Shown here piece after piece: positions 44,519-56,500 of a stretch of 64,000 nt of DNA. The notes below the pieces were generated by a model. It saw only the letters and a program-made list of their open reading frames with translations. It had not been told where the DNA came from and searched no databases. The stretch lies in NCBI RefSeq assembly GCF_011745365.1, contig NW_024468910.1, positions 3,934,068-3,998,067 on the forward strand, given 5' to 3'. The first letter of the stretch is position 1, and each line of letters opens with the position of its first letter. Source of the DNA: Cryphonectria parasitica EP155. Lineage: Eukaryota > Ascomycota > Sordariomycetes > Diaporthales > Cryphonectriaceae. The translations under genes and the position numbers were made by a program.

Positions 44519-46603
44519 TCAAAAAGCAGCACTCGACAGACGGACATAGCAGTCAGTCGGCTCTCTGGCAAATCTCTGGATAGCATTGTATCCACTCAGA
44601 GCCTCGGGGCACTTCAGCAGGTTGAAGTTCCAGATCAGCAACGTAAACTGCAGCTTCAGCGACTGGATCGCCAGCTTCTTGCCAAAACAGCCCCTGGGGC
44701 CCAGTCCAAAGGCAAGCGTAGGGCCCGCCATCGAGTCAAACACTGCTGCACCCGAGTCCTCGTCCGTCTTGAGCCACCGCTCTGGCCGGAACACCCCAGT
44801 ATCTCCATCCTCCCATGCGCCCGTGAGAGCCTTGGCCTCAGCCCGCCGAGCCCCAGGGCTCCGTTCCGAGTCGGAAATCTTCATATTCGGCTCGAGATAC
44901 CCCGCACCGTTCGCCATGAGGAAGACGTCAGTACCCTCAGATATGCGCCGCCCCAGCACGGTCGTATCAGTCAGGGCGCGCCTCACCACGAACGCGATCG
45001 TGTTGGCATGCCGCAAAACCTCCTCGACCACCGCATCCAGAAACGGGACGTGCGTGGTCGCCAGCTCTGCATACGTCGGGGTGCGCTTCTCCCTCGCAGC
45101 ACCAGGCAGCGCGGCGCGGAGCTCCCTGCGCAGCTTGTCCTGGGACTCGGGATGGTCAGCCAGTAGTTTCACACCCCACGCAACTGTCGTCGCGCTGGTA
45201 TCATGCCCTGCCGTCATGAAGCCGAAGAACTCGTCTGCAATGCCGCGTCGTCGATATGCTGGTGGCCGACCCTCCTTGCCGGCGATATCGCGCTCGCGGA
45301 GCAATACGCTGTGTAGCGCGCTGCGCGGTTGCGTCTGGCCCGCTTCAATGAGCGCAATGCATTCTTCCGTCTTGCCACGGATATAGTTGTCCTTGATTGC
45401 CGTTGCCTTGCGCATATAAGGGAACTTGCGGATCACCCAAGATGTCAGGCGTGGCACGGGCGACAGCTGAGTATCCGTGACCGAGTTGGCCAGCATCAGG
45501 ACCGCCGAGAAGATCTCAGGCACGCTGGCGTTCTCTGGGAACTGCACGGGAGTATCTACGTTGCTCTTCTCGGGCGGCGACGGGTCGGGCTTCCACCGCT
45601 GTATCATCTCCAGCCGCTGGTAGGTGTTACTCTCGGCCTCTGGCAGGCCGAACGAGCTGGCAAAGATGCTATCGAGCGCGAGCGAGGTGATGTCGCCATG
45701 TGCAGCAAACGGCCGTCCCTGCGCCAGATCGCACTTGAGGTGCCATACTTTGATCATGGTGGTTGAGGCCTTGTAGACCTCGGGGGCCGAGACCTGCGAG
45801 ATGAATGTGGGCGCCATCAGGTGGTTGATCAGGTTTCGGTTCTTCTTGAAGCGGTCGTCGGACGAGAGAAACTGGATGTGCTGCTCCGGCAGGATCCCGT
45901 TGATCAGGTCGCCAAAGAAACCAGATCGGTCAAATTCCTTGGTCCGCCGCAGCAGGATATCTTGGCTTTCGAAGGGATCCGTGACGACTACCCATGGCAG
46001 TGAGAAGGGCTTGATGAAAGCCTGGATAATGGGGCTTTGGTGCCGAGTGGTGAGCGACGTCAGCCAGCACTAATATTGTCAACTGTCAGCCACAGGACGT
46101 TGCAATCATTACTATACGGCTAGGCGCTACTTGGCTCGCGGGGTCGCGTACCCAAGTAGCCAGGGAAACCACTTACGAAAATGCGTTTGGTCTTGATGAC
46201 ATATCCCATCATCTCAGGCACGTCGCCAAATAGCTTCTGAGCAGCATCTCTGTTGTACGGGATGCCCGCGAGCGGTTTGGGAAGAGCTGCATGGTAGAGA
46301 GCGTATCTATCCCAGTTCTGTATTAGCAAGTCTTCTGAAAGAGGGTGGATTCCCTTTTAGGAGTTGTAATGTCCCTCGGAAGGATATTTGAGAAACATAA
46401 TCTGTGTCGATAGGGCCATATGCAAGAGCTGACATAGGCCCAGAATCGACCCAGAATGGATCTCATGATGCATGATGTCGTTTTTGATCAACGGCAATAG
46501 GAAGCCATTTTTGATGCAGTATGAAAGGGGGGTTTCCCTACAGAACAACCAGAGCGATGCCCACGGCCAAAGTGCCCCCGGGTGATGAGAAGATGGCACC
46601 CAT
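44519..46603 (-). CDS. Cytochrome P450 monooxygenase (second)
   Basis: Three exons on the minus strand, 46603-46542, 46306-46177 and 46069-44519, give 580 aa. The start ATG yields a membrane anchor (GTLAVGIALVVLYALYHAAL), running into a proline-rich hinge (LPKPLAGIPYN). The acceptor GGGATAG|A at 46307 is chosen because it restores phase and this motif. Diagnostic parts are SLPWVVVTDPFESQDILLRR, TKEFDRSGFFGDL, I-helix AGHDTSATTVAWG, K-helix EEVLRH, FRPERW, and haem loop FGLGPRGCFGKKLA with Cys525 as the likely ligand. A roughly 25-residue Ala/Arg/Glu-rich insertion precedes the PERW region. Fungal P450s with the PKPLxGIPYN hinge are widespread and mostly uncharacterised. It is probably in the ER membrane; the substrate is unknown. 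Confidence 0.9.
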
Positions 46604-47538
46604 GATGCCCACCTGTTTCCGAGATCGCTGATACTGAGTAACCAGACGGACTTGTGTGTAGAGAATGTAAGCCAATGCAGCAAGAGGCAAGGGGCTGAGT
46701 GAAGGCTTCGGAAGATTGAAGGTTGCAAATATAAGTATTTCCCTTCCTACTTCTGCGAGTCGCAACCGAGATGATTTCACAGAGTCAACAAGGTCCAAGA
46801 TCGACACCGTGATACCGTAAGTCACCTAGACATACGCGTATTCTGTTGAAATCTGTATCATGCTTTATGTGAAGAACAGGGCAAGGCATGTCATCCTTAA
46901 ACAATCACGCTGCATATGCCCACGGCATGGTCAAAGGGCACTACACACCAAGGATTCCATACTCGGCGCGTTAGTCGAAGAAAATATCGGCGTACCACCT
47001 GATGGCCATCTGCAGTGCTTACTTGATGAGGTGCTGCAGGTTCGTACGGCGCAGCAACGCAGCATCGTGCGGGATTAGCTGACTTACCCTTACAAAGGCG
47101 TCGTATTACCTACTTGATTGTTGCACGGTGTTATTAAAGTACAGGCTATTATGCATAATTGACTCCCTTACTGCAATTGAAGTTTTTGCTCAGCTCATAA
47201 AGAACTTCAATTGCAATAAGGGAGTCAAAGTAAGTCACCACATAATTACCAACGACGGTTCCAACACACTATAGATGAAAATAGAATTTATAGAGTAAAC
47301 AGAAGAAGGTATGCAGTTCTGAGCTCCTGTAGTTGGGGGGGGGGGGCCAAGGTTTAGCAGGGTGCAGTGCTGTAATGATGAATAAGCAGAGGCTGTGGAC
47401 CCCCTACGCGCTTAGTGACATTAGCACGACTATGGTAGCATGGCAAAGTCCCCAGCACTTTCCCACCCCCTCGTCGTCAAAACGAACCACCACCATGCAT
47501 GTTCAGCACGAGAGAGCTGCTCTTGAGCTTCTCGCACG
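46604..47538. other. Intergenic region between divergent P450 and RED-like genes
   Basis: Shared upstream region of two divergent genes. It contains the 70-bp hairpin (47159-47228) in an AT-richer segment and a 12-nt G tract (47335-47346). No gene is supported. Confidence 0.6.
47159..47228. repeat. Compact hairpin, 29-nt inverted arms (MITE-like or foldback)
   Basis: The left arm 47159-47187 and right arm 47200-47228 are reverse complements at 27 of 29 positions, around a 12-nt loop. The ends read TTGACTCCCTTA and its inverse. Both mismatches are C/T differences. It lies alone in the intergenic region, about 310 bp upstream of the RED-like start codon. Confidence 0.9.
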
Positions 47539-49334
47539 ATGAACAACGAGCAGTTTCGAAGGCTAATCCATGCCAATTCGGCCAAGGCAGCAGCAGAGGC
47601 AGGTGGCGAGCAGAATGGCGCGTCTTCCTCATCCCCAGGGCGCTTTGGCAGCGCCGCTGGGTCTTCTGCTCCTGCTGGTGCACTCGGCTCGCGTCAGAGG
47701 TCCAGCATCCCCATGACACCGTAGGTGATTTCTTTTCTGTCCGGCAACCTACAAGCGGCGGCGGGGAAGACAAAGTGCCTCCTAAGCTGATCATATTCTT
47801 TGGTAACAGGCGATCCGTCGCAGGAGCAGGCCGGGTCGATTTCGCCCGCCAGCTCGCCGAGCGCAACAACCAGGACCGACCACAAAAGAGGATCCGCACG
47901 TCCGCGCCCAAGGGCAGCAAGTTTGGCGAGGGATACGTCGACCGTGCAAAGGCGAGGCAGACTGCACAGGAGCAACAAGAGGAAGACGAGAAGGCGGCGC
48001 GGATCAGAGCACTGGAGGAGTCGCTGAAGAAAGAGGAGATCGACCAGGCGACGTTTGAGAAGCTGCGGGACGAGATTGCGGGCGGGGACCTGTCGAGCAC
48101 ACACCTGATCAAAGGGCTGGACTTTAAGCTACTCGAGAGGGTCAGGAAGGGCGAGGACGTCTTTGAAGGGAAACCGCCTCCTGCAAACCAGGACGAGGAG
48201 GCAGAGAGAGAGGGAGAGGCGGCGGCGGCGGCGGCGGAGGATCCTGCGGGGGACGTGGACGACGCGTTTGAACAGTTTGAAGACAAGGAGGTCACGGCTG
48301 TAGTCAAGGAGAAGACCAAGAAGAAGGGCCAGCTGGCGATAACGTCGCTGGTGCCAGGGCAGAAACGGTCGAGAGACCAGATCCTGGCGGCGATGAAGGC
48401 AGCCCGGGAGGCAGCCAAGGCGAAACAGGAAGAGTCTGCATTAGGCTCGAGGTTCAAGAAGATTGGTGCCAAGAAGGAGCCCGGCTCAAGGATAGAGCGC
48501 GATGCAAAGGGCAGGGAGGTGCTCATTATCGTGGACGAGGACGGAAACGAGAGACGAAAGGTCAGGAAGGTCGCAGCTGAGGTTGAAAGGGAGCGCGAGG
48601 CATTCAAGGTGGACCCGAACGCCCAAGTTCTGGGTATGGACGTCCCGGAATACTACCAGAAGAAGTTACAGGAGCAGCAGCAGCAGGCAGAGGAGGAGGA
48701 CATCAAGATGTTCTCGGATGTGGAGTCAGACTACGATCCTCTACAAGGCCTGGAGTCAGACTCTGACGACAGCGATGCGTCCAAGGACGAGACGAAACAG
48801 AAAACCAGCCCTGGAGGCCGCTCACCGAGGAGCGAGGGCGAGGTCGACGACGCACAGAGCCCACCGCAGGCCAAGGTGTCTGCGCAGGCACCACCGACAC
48901 AGCACCCTCGCAGCTACTTCAAGACCAACCTGATATCAGAACAGCAGACCAACGGCCCCGCACTGAATGACCCGTCGGTACTGGCTGCCCTCAAGAAGGC
49001 AAAGACACTGAATGCAGCTGCCAGATCCGAGGAAGAGCAAAAGGCGGCAGAGCAGCAGGAGAGGCTCAAGAAAAAGCTGGCCAGCGCGGACAGGGACGCC
49101 GACGACCTCGACATGGGCTTCGGAACAAACCGTCTGGAGGACGAAGAGGATCTCGAGGATGACGGCAAGGTCAAACTGTCTGCATGGGGAGGAGACGATG
49201 ATGACGGTGAGGAAGGAGGGCGCGGCGGAGGGAAAACCAAGCGGAAGAGAGGCCCCAAGAAGAGAAAGGGCGACGGCAACAATTTTGCCGACGTGATGAA
49301 GGTTCTTGAGAAGAGGAAGACGACTGAATCCTAA
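47539..49334 (+). CDS. RED/IK-type spliceosomal protein (RED-like N-terminal domain)
   Basis: Two exons, 47539-47720 and 47810-49334, give 568 aa. The 89-nt intron has a GTAGGT donor and an AACAG acceptor. The N-terminal motif MNNEQFRRLIHA corresponds to the NEDFRKLL-type start of RED proteins. The RED core includes YVDRAKARQ and GGDLSSTHLIKGLDFKLLERV (residues of about 105-175), which closely resembles the HTHLVKGLDFALL motif of human RED (IK). The rest is charged and mostly disordered, with coiled-coil-like Glu/Lys stretches, an acidic DVESDYDPL region, and a basic C-terminus (KTKRKRGPKKRKGDG) that probably acts as a nuclear localisation signal. RED joins spliceosomal B-complex assembly with SMU1 in animals, so a nuclear splicing role is inferred. 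Confidence 0.9.
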
Positions 49335-50203
49335 GGTCGGTCGGTCTGTCTGTCTCTGTCCTCTTTCCTGTCCTTTCGCGTATGCCGGTGGCGGCCTTAG
49401 AATGACTTGGGGTTAAGGAAGGAGACGTTAATTAGACATGACACGGTCATGAAATGCCAAAAACCTGTGATACCCTCCCTCTCGTATAGTCGTGTAGTTC
49501 TTCGGAGAGTGCGACCACTCATCACGATCTGCACTCACACTCTTTCGACCTATCGGCGTTTTTTATACCCTAACCTCTCTCATCTTGCAACGGACACAGC
49601 TGAGAGACCTCAGTCTGTCTCTCACCCGCCCACACATGCACAAAGAAAAATGACTCACCATAGCAAGCGACCTCTTTGCTTAATTACGTACTTAATTATC
49701 CATAACCCCCCTCGTCCGAAAACGTCGTCGTCTATAAGTAGCCGGAGGGTTTGGGAAAGCGCAGCAATTCCCTCCGCCGGCAGAGAATCGGCTCACATGC
49801 CGCAAAAATAATTGTGGGCTTCCCCTCCAAACCTCCCCTCCGCTCCCGGTCAAATCGCCAGGCATCGAAAACCCGCTCGGCCGCTCCGCACCGAAAGTGA
49901 GTGAGAGGGAAAAAAAAAAAAAAAAAAAAAAAGGAAGGCTTTCATATCTCCGACCGTCTTGACAGTACACGTTATCCCTTGGAATCTTACGCGACGCAGA
50001 CACACGAAATCTCACCTCTTTTGGCGAAGGATCTTACTTATTTGGATGGGATTTCTTCTCTTTCCTCTTTCGTCCCTAGTTATTCCAGCGTCGCCAGCTC
50101 ATTTGCTTCATCTTACAGGACACGGTAGACTTCGCTTTTCTTCTTTAGTAAAGCTTGCGCCTGCAAGATATCTTTGGTCGCTGCTCTATTTGGTTCTGAG
50201 ACC
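49335..50203. other. Intergenic region, 0.87 kb
   Basis: The 3' end of the RED-like gene and the promoter/leader of the nucleoside hydrolase. It holds a 23-nt A run (49910-49932) about 270 bp before the next ATG. No gene is supported. Confidence 0.6.
49910..49932. repeat. A homopolymer, 23 nt
   Basis: Uninterrupted A run in the upstream region of the nucleoside hydrolase gene. Such tracts often exclude nucleosomes in fungal promoters. Confidence 0.95.
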
Positions 50204-51243
50204 ATGGCTACTACCACACATGAGCCTGTTCCAGTGTGGCTCGATTGTGACCCGGGACATGATGTAAGTTTGGATGATTGTTTCCGCCTTTTCTTTCACA
50301 AGTACTTCTTACACCGTTCACATACAAAGAAGACGTTCCGGTTCCCTCTGTCACACTGAGAGAGGGCGGCGGCTCTCGAGTACCCGCGTGCATGGCAAAG
50401 GCGTGCTGCTGCTGCTGCTGCTGCACATCATAACATGTCATATCAAGTGGTTTTTACTTGTACGACCATGTGGCAACCGGACCAGGGGATGTGGTCCACC
50501 GCTGTACAACGTCTGGGCAACTATCTTCCTCCTCTCTCCCTTCCTTTTTCTGATCTGCATGTCTCAGCCGCTGTGATTATTGCAGTGAGTGAACCGCATA
50601 CGCTGACCAAAGCCTTTTACTCTTCAGGACGTCTTTGCCATTCTCCTCGCAGCCTACCATCCTGGCATCAGGCTCCTTGGAATCTCGACGGTCTTTGGCA
50701 ATGCTCCTCTAGAGTACGTCCATCTGTCCATCCATCCAGGGATCTCACTCTCACTCTCTCATCCTCAACCCCGCCGGTCTCTTCTGTCTTTTCCTTAGAA
50801 ACCAACATCCTTCAAATGAGCTGACCCGTCCACGCCCCTCCTCCAGAAAGACAACCTGGAACGCAACAAGCGTCCTCACAGCCATCTCCAAGCACAACCA
50901 GGTCCCCGTCTACCCAGGTGCCTCTTCCCCGTCCCAGAGACCCCTCCTGGCCACCAACGCCGAGGACATCCATGGCGAATCCGGCCTCGACGGCACCAGC
51001 CTGCTGCCGGAGCCCCTCGTGCCCGCACGCACCGACCAGTCCGCCATCGAGGCCGCCGCCGCGGCGCTGCGGTCTTGTGAGCCCGGCACCGCGTGGGTGG
51101 TGGCTACGGGGAGCATGACGAATGCTGCTGCGCTTTTTCAAACGTATCCTGACCTGGTGCGACATGTGAAGGGGCTGAGTATCATGGGAGGTGCGATTGG
51201 GGACGGACATAGTATGTGTAAATCCTGTTTCAGTTCCCTTTTT

Positions 51244-51275
<32 letters not shown>

Positions 51276-51908
51276 CAGCCTTGAGGTCGTCTTTTTTTCT
51301 GGAGTGAAAACATCATGTACGTTACTGATGATCTTTGGTTGATAGCAAGCGCGGTGTATGGCATTGTGGATGGCAAGGCAAGAGTTGGGAACTGGACGCC
51401 CTGGGCAGAATTGTGAGTGTGCTTCTTCTTCTTCTCATACGTTCTGCTGGATCACATCTTCCCTCGTGTGAGGAAGCCATACTTCAAAGCTGTCTGTCTG
51501 GCTGCTTGAAAGATTCACGGAGAAAAGAGTGTGGACTACACGACTATATGCTTGTATTTAACATCACACACAAGAAACACATCTGAACCACCAACTGACG
51601 AGAATACACACACAGCAACATCATCATCGACCCCGAAGCGGCAGCCTTCATCTTCGACAACAAGGCCCTCGCCGCCAAGACGACCATCTTCCCCCTGGAC
51701 GTAACCCACCTCGTCCTGGCCCGACAGGACGTCCAGGAGCTCCTCCTCTACGGGCCGGACAAGTCAGGCGGCCTGGACAGCACCAAGGTGGAATCCGTCG
51801 AGACGACAGGGCAGAGGAAAGGCAAGACGACGCTGAGAACGATGCTCGTCGAGCTGCTGATGTTCTTTGCCAAGACGTACAAGTAAGTCTGCTTTGCTTT
51901 TTTTTTTC

Positions 51909-51940
<32 letters not shown>

Positions 51941-52492
51941 TCCTCTCTTTCTCACACCCGCCATGAGGGGAGGGGCGGAGGAGGACAATGGTTTTTGTTT
52001 TGTATAACCACTCTTCCTCTGGCTGACCATGAAAACAACAATAACAACAACAACAGGGACATGTTCGGCATCATCGAGGGCCCACCCCTCCACGACCCTC
52101 TGGCCGTCGCCGCCGTCCTCACCGGAACACCATGGGAGATCCCCTTGTATGACTACCAAGCCGTGAACACCAACACCAACACCAGCGACCCCGCCTCCTC
52201 CTCCTTCGCCTCCTCCTCCTCCACACCCCCCAACCCGCACGAGCGCTTCGACGTCAAGGTCGTCACCGAGGGCACGCACGAGGAAGCGCAGCGCACGGGC
52301 TCGAGCTCGCAGCTGGGCCGGACGATCGCCACGCCACTGCCTGCCGGCCAGGACGGAGTCAAGATCCCGAGGGGCCTGGATATTCCCATGTTCTGGAGGG
52401 TGCTGGAGGAGTGTGTCCAGCGGGCGGACCAGGCGAATGAGGAGGCGGCGGCGGCTGCTGCTGCTGCAGCAGCTGCTGATGCCAGGAAGTGA
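50204..52492 (+). CDS. Inosine-uridine-preferring nucleoside hydrolase
   Basis: Six exons: 50204-50263, 50628-50713, 50847-51211, 51346-51412, 51616-51882 and 52057-52492, giving 426 aa, all joined in phase. The calcium-binding N-terminal motif, split by intron 1, is DCDPGHD|DVFAILLAAY. STVFGNAPLEKTTWNA, VATGSMTNAAALFQTYPDL, LSIMGGAIGDGH, NWTPWAEFNIIIDPEAA and TTIFPLDVTH follow, and the catalytic-type histidine is in GPPLHDPLAVAAVL. The enzyme cleaves ribonucleosides to base and ribose in salvage, usually in the cytosol. Unusual features are a low-complexity insert (Asn/Thr repeats, then Ser-rich) after the HDPLA motif and a C-terminal poly-Ala tail ending ADARK. Intron 1 is long (364 nt), and intron 3 carries an almost pure T tract (51240-51276). 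Confidence 0.92.
51240..51276. repeat. Poly-T tract in intron 3 of the nucleoside hydrolase gene
   Basis: About 37 nt of T interrupted by a single C, within intron 51212-51345. Confidence 0.9.
51908..51938. repeat. CTTT tetranucleotide repeat in intron 5 of the nucleoside hydrolase gene
   Basis: Seven or so CTTT units within intron 51883-52056. Confidence 0.9.
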
Positions 52493-53100
52493 AGGCGGGG
52501 GGGGGGGGGGCGCTTGGCCAAATGGTTGGTCTCTGTTTGTCTTCATCTACTTTTACTTACTCAGGGCCACACCGGCTTTCAGGACCTTTTCTTCCTTTTT
52601 CTCGTTTTCGGACATCTCCTTGGGGGGGGGGGGCACCTGAATAGAAACTTTACGCACAAACATATACCTAATTAGTACAGAGATTTAGGCTAGAACGTGC
52701 CATGGTCCACGGCAACTGTAGTTCCCGTGGAGCATATTTCAGCCAGCTAGACAAAAGAAAAGCACAGACGGCAATTTTTCAAGAGAGAAGAGAGACAAAA
52801 AGAGGTTACATCGTATCGTTTCTGGCATCTGTTGTACCATAATTTTTCCTTTCTGCCATGGTGAGAGTGCCTTGAACGAACTTACCATACACGGTACGAG
52901 GGGCGGTGATCCGTCTCTCTCGATGATGCTTTAGTCGTCCTCATAGTCGATGTAACTAGCATTCCGCACAGACAGGAAGCTTCTCCCTCCTCGGCGACGC
53001 CATCACAACCTAAGGGGGTTTTTCCTCCAGCCAGATGGACCCTTTTTGGATGCCCGCCCCCACAGGAAATTCCCTTTTCCACCGACAAGCCCATCTAAAC

Positions 53101-53126
53101 TACTACTACTACTACTACTACTACTA
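53101..53126. repeat. TAC/CTA trinucleotide repeat
   Basis: About 26 nt of uninterrupted TAC repeat in the gene-poor right end. Confidence 0.95.
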
Positions 53127-53276
53127 TCTAAATAGTTCGTAGGGGTCCCTCTTCCTTGGGTTCACTTCAACTTATCCTCCTCTCCCCTCCTCCCCCTGGT
53201 TTCCCACTTCCCCGGCACCGGCAAGTATACTATGAATGTCACCATAGCGACCCTGGCGAGCGACGAGAATCTCGAA

Positions 53277-53292
53277 CCCCCCCCCCCCCCCC
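53277..53292. repeat. C homopolymer, 16 nt
   Basis: One of the two longest C/G runs in the window (the other is 20955-20970). Confidence 0.95.
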
Positions 53293-53566
53293 AGTGGCGC
53301 GCCAATTAAAGGGCCAAGCCCATGCCGTCCGCTTCTCCCCGGGGTAGCACGCAAGCCTATCAATCACCCAATACCTCCTCCATCTCTTTCTCTAATCCCA
53401 TGTCGGCCCGGCCTTGGGCTTGGGGAGGTTTAGTGGGAAGAGGGTGCTGCTGACTCGTTTTCTAGGCGCATTGTGGCGGCCATGGACGATCTTTCAAAGC
53501 TTAGGCTTTTTCTTCCCAAGGGTTTTTTTTTATTTTTTATTTTTTTTATTTACCTCCTCTCTTTGT

Positions 53567-53591
53567 GTGTATGTATGTATGTATGTATGTG
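53567..53591. repeat. GTAT tetranucleotide repeat
   Basis: About five GTAT units after a short GT run, followed within 50 bp by a CA repeat. Confidence 0.9.
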
Positions 53592-56500
53592 AGAAGATAC
53601 CCAGATAGAAACTAGATGCACACACACACACACATAGTACACAGAGCGCTTGAGAGAAGGAAAGGGAAAGAAGGGGAGAACAAGGCCTCCACTTAGCGGG
53701 AACCTCTGCCCGTCTTTCCCCCTTCAGGATATTCTATCCTTTCCTCCCTGGGTTGAGGCGTTCGGTTCGACTGATGGCCGGAACTATTGGGTGGGCCGTG
53801 ATTGATTATGATGAGAAGTCGATTTTCACCTCATGACAAGAGAGATAGAGAGAGGATGAGGGCAAGAAAGGAAAAGAAGAGAAAAGAGACAGACAGAGAG
53901 ATCGACGGCCGGTCAGCATCCGACCCTTTTTTCCTTTTTTTTTTTTTCTTCATTCTTTTTAGGTTCCCTTTGGGCATCAATCACTTTGACAAAAAAAAAA
54001 AAAAACTCTCCACAAATGTCACTGGTCCCGTCTTGTCTATCAAATTCACCTCCACTACTGGATCGGATTCGCATTCCCAGCCTGTTGAGATGGAAAGAGA
54101 GGAGGAAAAGACCCTAGACCACAAAAAACCACCAACACCAACACCAACGCCAACACCACTGACACTGGGGGAGAAAATGCCCTTGTACCCGGGAGGGGGA
54201 GGTCCACGCAAGCTATCCTCGGCTCCTCGACAGGCAACCCTTGAGAAGACCAGCGTCCTGGGAAAAAGCATGACGTCTCTGCCAGACTCTAGCTGCATTT
54301 TCAATCTCTTGGCCCCAGCAGACCGCGACCCCCTTGATAACGTGTTTGTATGTATGTCCATGTGTCGTCGTGACAGGGAAGTACATAGTAATTACACATG
54401 ATACAATCAACACGAAACCGCGCATCATGAGTATTTTTTTCTTCTTTTCCCCTCTCCCTTCTTCTTTCCCCACTTTGCATAAAGTAAAGGGTTGGTTGGT
54501 GTTGAGGCTTGGAAAGAGATAATCCAATCGCGAATCAAACTCGGTGCGCAGCTGCCCACGCCTGTTGTCTTGCGCTTGAACATGAAAGGGACGAAGGAAT
54601 AACTGGGACAACGCAACTATCCACAAATTAAAATCATCAGACGATACCACCTGATCAGATGACACACGAAAAGGCCTGGCCAACTTATACATAGTAACCT
54701 CATTTCTAAATTATCGTCTTCGTCCCGTAACCCAAATGTCTGGTTTTGATAAGACAGCATGGGCGGCACAAACACGTGCGTTGCATCTAAAAGCCTTGCT
54801 CAGCAGAAACCCACCTAAGCCTACTTAGAACTGGGCACCGGCTGGGCGTGCGGCCATGCTAAGACATACTATGATAAGATCTTCTCGAAAGTTTAAGCTT
54901 CCCGTTCTATATGAACAGGCATACGTGCGGTAATTATAGGCTTCTCGTCGTAAATCTCAATGCGCATGAAGAGGTAAACTGACAGGCTTAGGGTGGCGGT
55001 CCACAAGCAGAACGACGACTCGGCGGCCTCAGCAGACAGAGAGAAGGGAGGGGGGGGGGGTGTTGTTCCAGACATTTATGACATAAAAAAACTTCTGCCT
55101 TGCAGAGAGATCCATGTGCGCCCATGTTACCGATTAGCAATGAGTAGGAAGCACGTACAGTGTGAAAGTAGGCCCCAAAGAAACATGAACATGCCTGCAC
55201 AATATGGCGTGTCCTTTGCATCGACCGTGCCAACGCCCCCCCCCTTGTGTATGCTGTGAGTAGAACCCCAAAGACAGGCATCTTCGGCCGGCACTATGAT
55301 AGCCATCCACAAACCAGAAGCAACCAAACTCATCGATGATCTCTCTGTTGTGGTGTCCACCTATCGAGCGGAACCTATGGTGAAGTAAAGAAAGAGAAGA
55401 GGGAGTAAGAAAAATAGATGAAGACAAAACCTCCCCCCCCCCCCAAGGATCCCAAGTGTGAGGCATTGACTGCTGACTGCTCTCATCCTCCGAGTGGCAA
55501 AACAATATGCTGCCAAACACCCAAGGTGTGAAAGGTACGATCACAACGTTTTTGGCCGTGCGTGAGATGCTGCGCGGCCGGGTCTGGCTCCTCCAATGGA
55601 TGATACCAATGGGCGCCGTCCTGTTGACAAGTTGCGGAGATGGATGGCATCAAAATGCCCAGGCACGAAGAGCAAGGCAGCATGACCAACCCCCCCCCCC
55701 CCCGCCAGATTTGACATCACCGGTGCATTTGGGGGCCTTTTCGAGCGTTCCTCCATCCCCCTCCCTCGGATCACCACCCCCAACCTCCCGGTACCCTAAC
55801 AGCCCAAGACCATGCCATCCTAGACGAGAGCGTTGCGGGAATTTTCCTTAACCCTCCCACCGGAAGAACGTCGGCCATGGGAAACAGATCGTATAAAATG
55901 ATAATGAAAAAAACAGATAGAAAATAGCAACACTGAACCAGTTTCCGTCTGAAGATAAAACCCACCTCATCATGCCATGCGTGGACTGACGGGACGCACA
56001 TGGCCCACTCCCCAGTCGAGCCCAGGCACCGGGCCGTCCCCAAGGGGGGAAAAGGTCTCCAGCAGCGTCATTTTGGGGCCCGTCCATCATCATCACCAAA
56101 CCGTTCTCAACGGCTTTGACTTCCTAAAACGTAAAGGTCTTTCGTCGTTCCATCGTCTTGTGCGCCCTCTCTTTCCCTCCCCCCCGCCTTTTTTTCTCGG
56201 TGTACTCTAGGATCTTGAGGTACGCATAGTAATACTAAACAGGGAACAAGGGTGCTTTGCAGGCTGTGCTTGTCCAAAATAGCAGTGAAACAGCCGAGGG
56301 GGCCAAGACAACCAAGTTGCCAAGGCACTGACTGAGTGCTGCCATTGGGGTTGAACGACAGGCAAAAAAGAAAAAAAGAAAGAAAAGGTCAGACATACTA
56401 CTACTGCTACTACGTAGCATACATGGTCCCAGTCTGTAATGTCGACGATAAGGAGCTTTTTTCGCAAGTACGTGCTGGGCCAGGGAACCCGAGGAAGGCG

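Noticed and set aside
46357..46728. Alternative first exon for the second P450 in another frame
   Set aside because: The chain 46603-46542 / 46306-46177 gives a proper membrane anchor and hinge in phase; the alternative frame does not.
53240..53330. tRNA-like GGTTCGAGATTC T-loop on the minus strand
   Set aside because: A 16-nt G run replaces the expected anticodon arm, and no acceptor stem can be formed.
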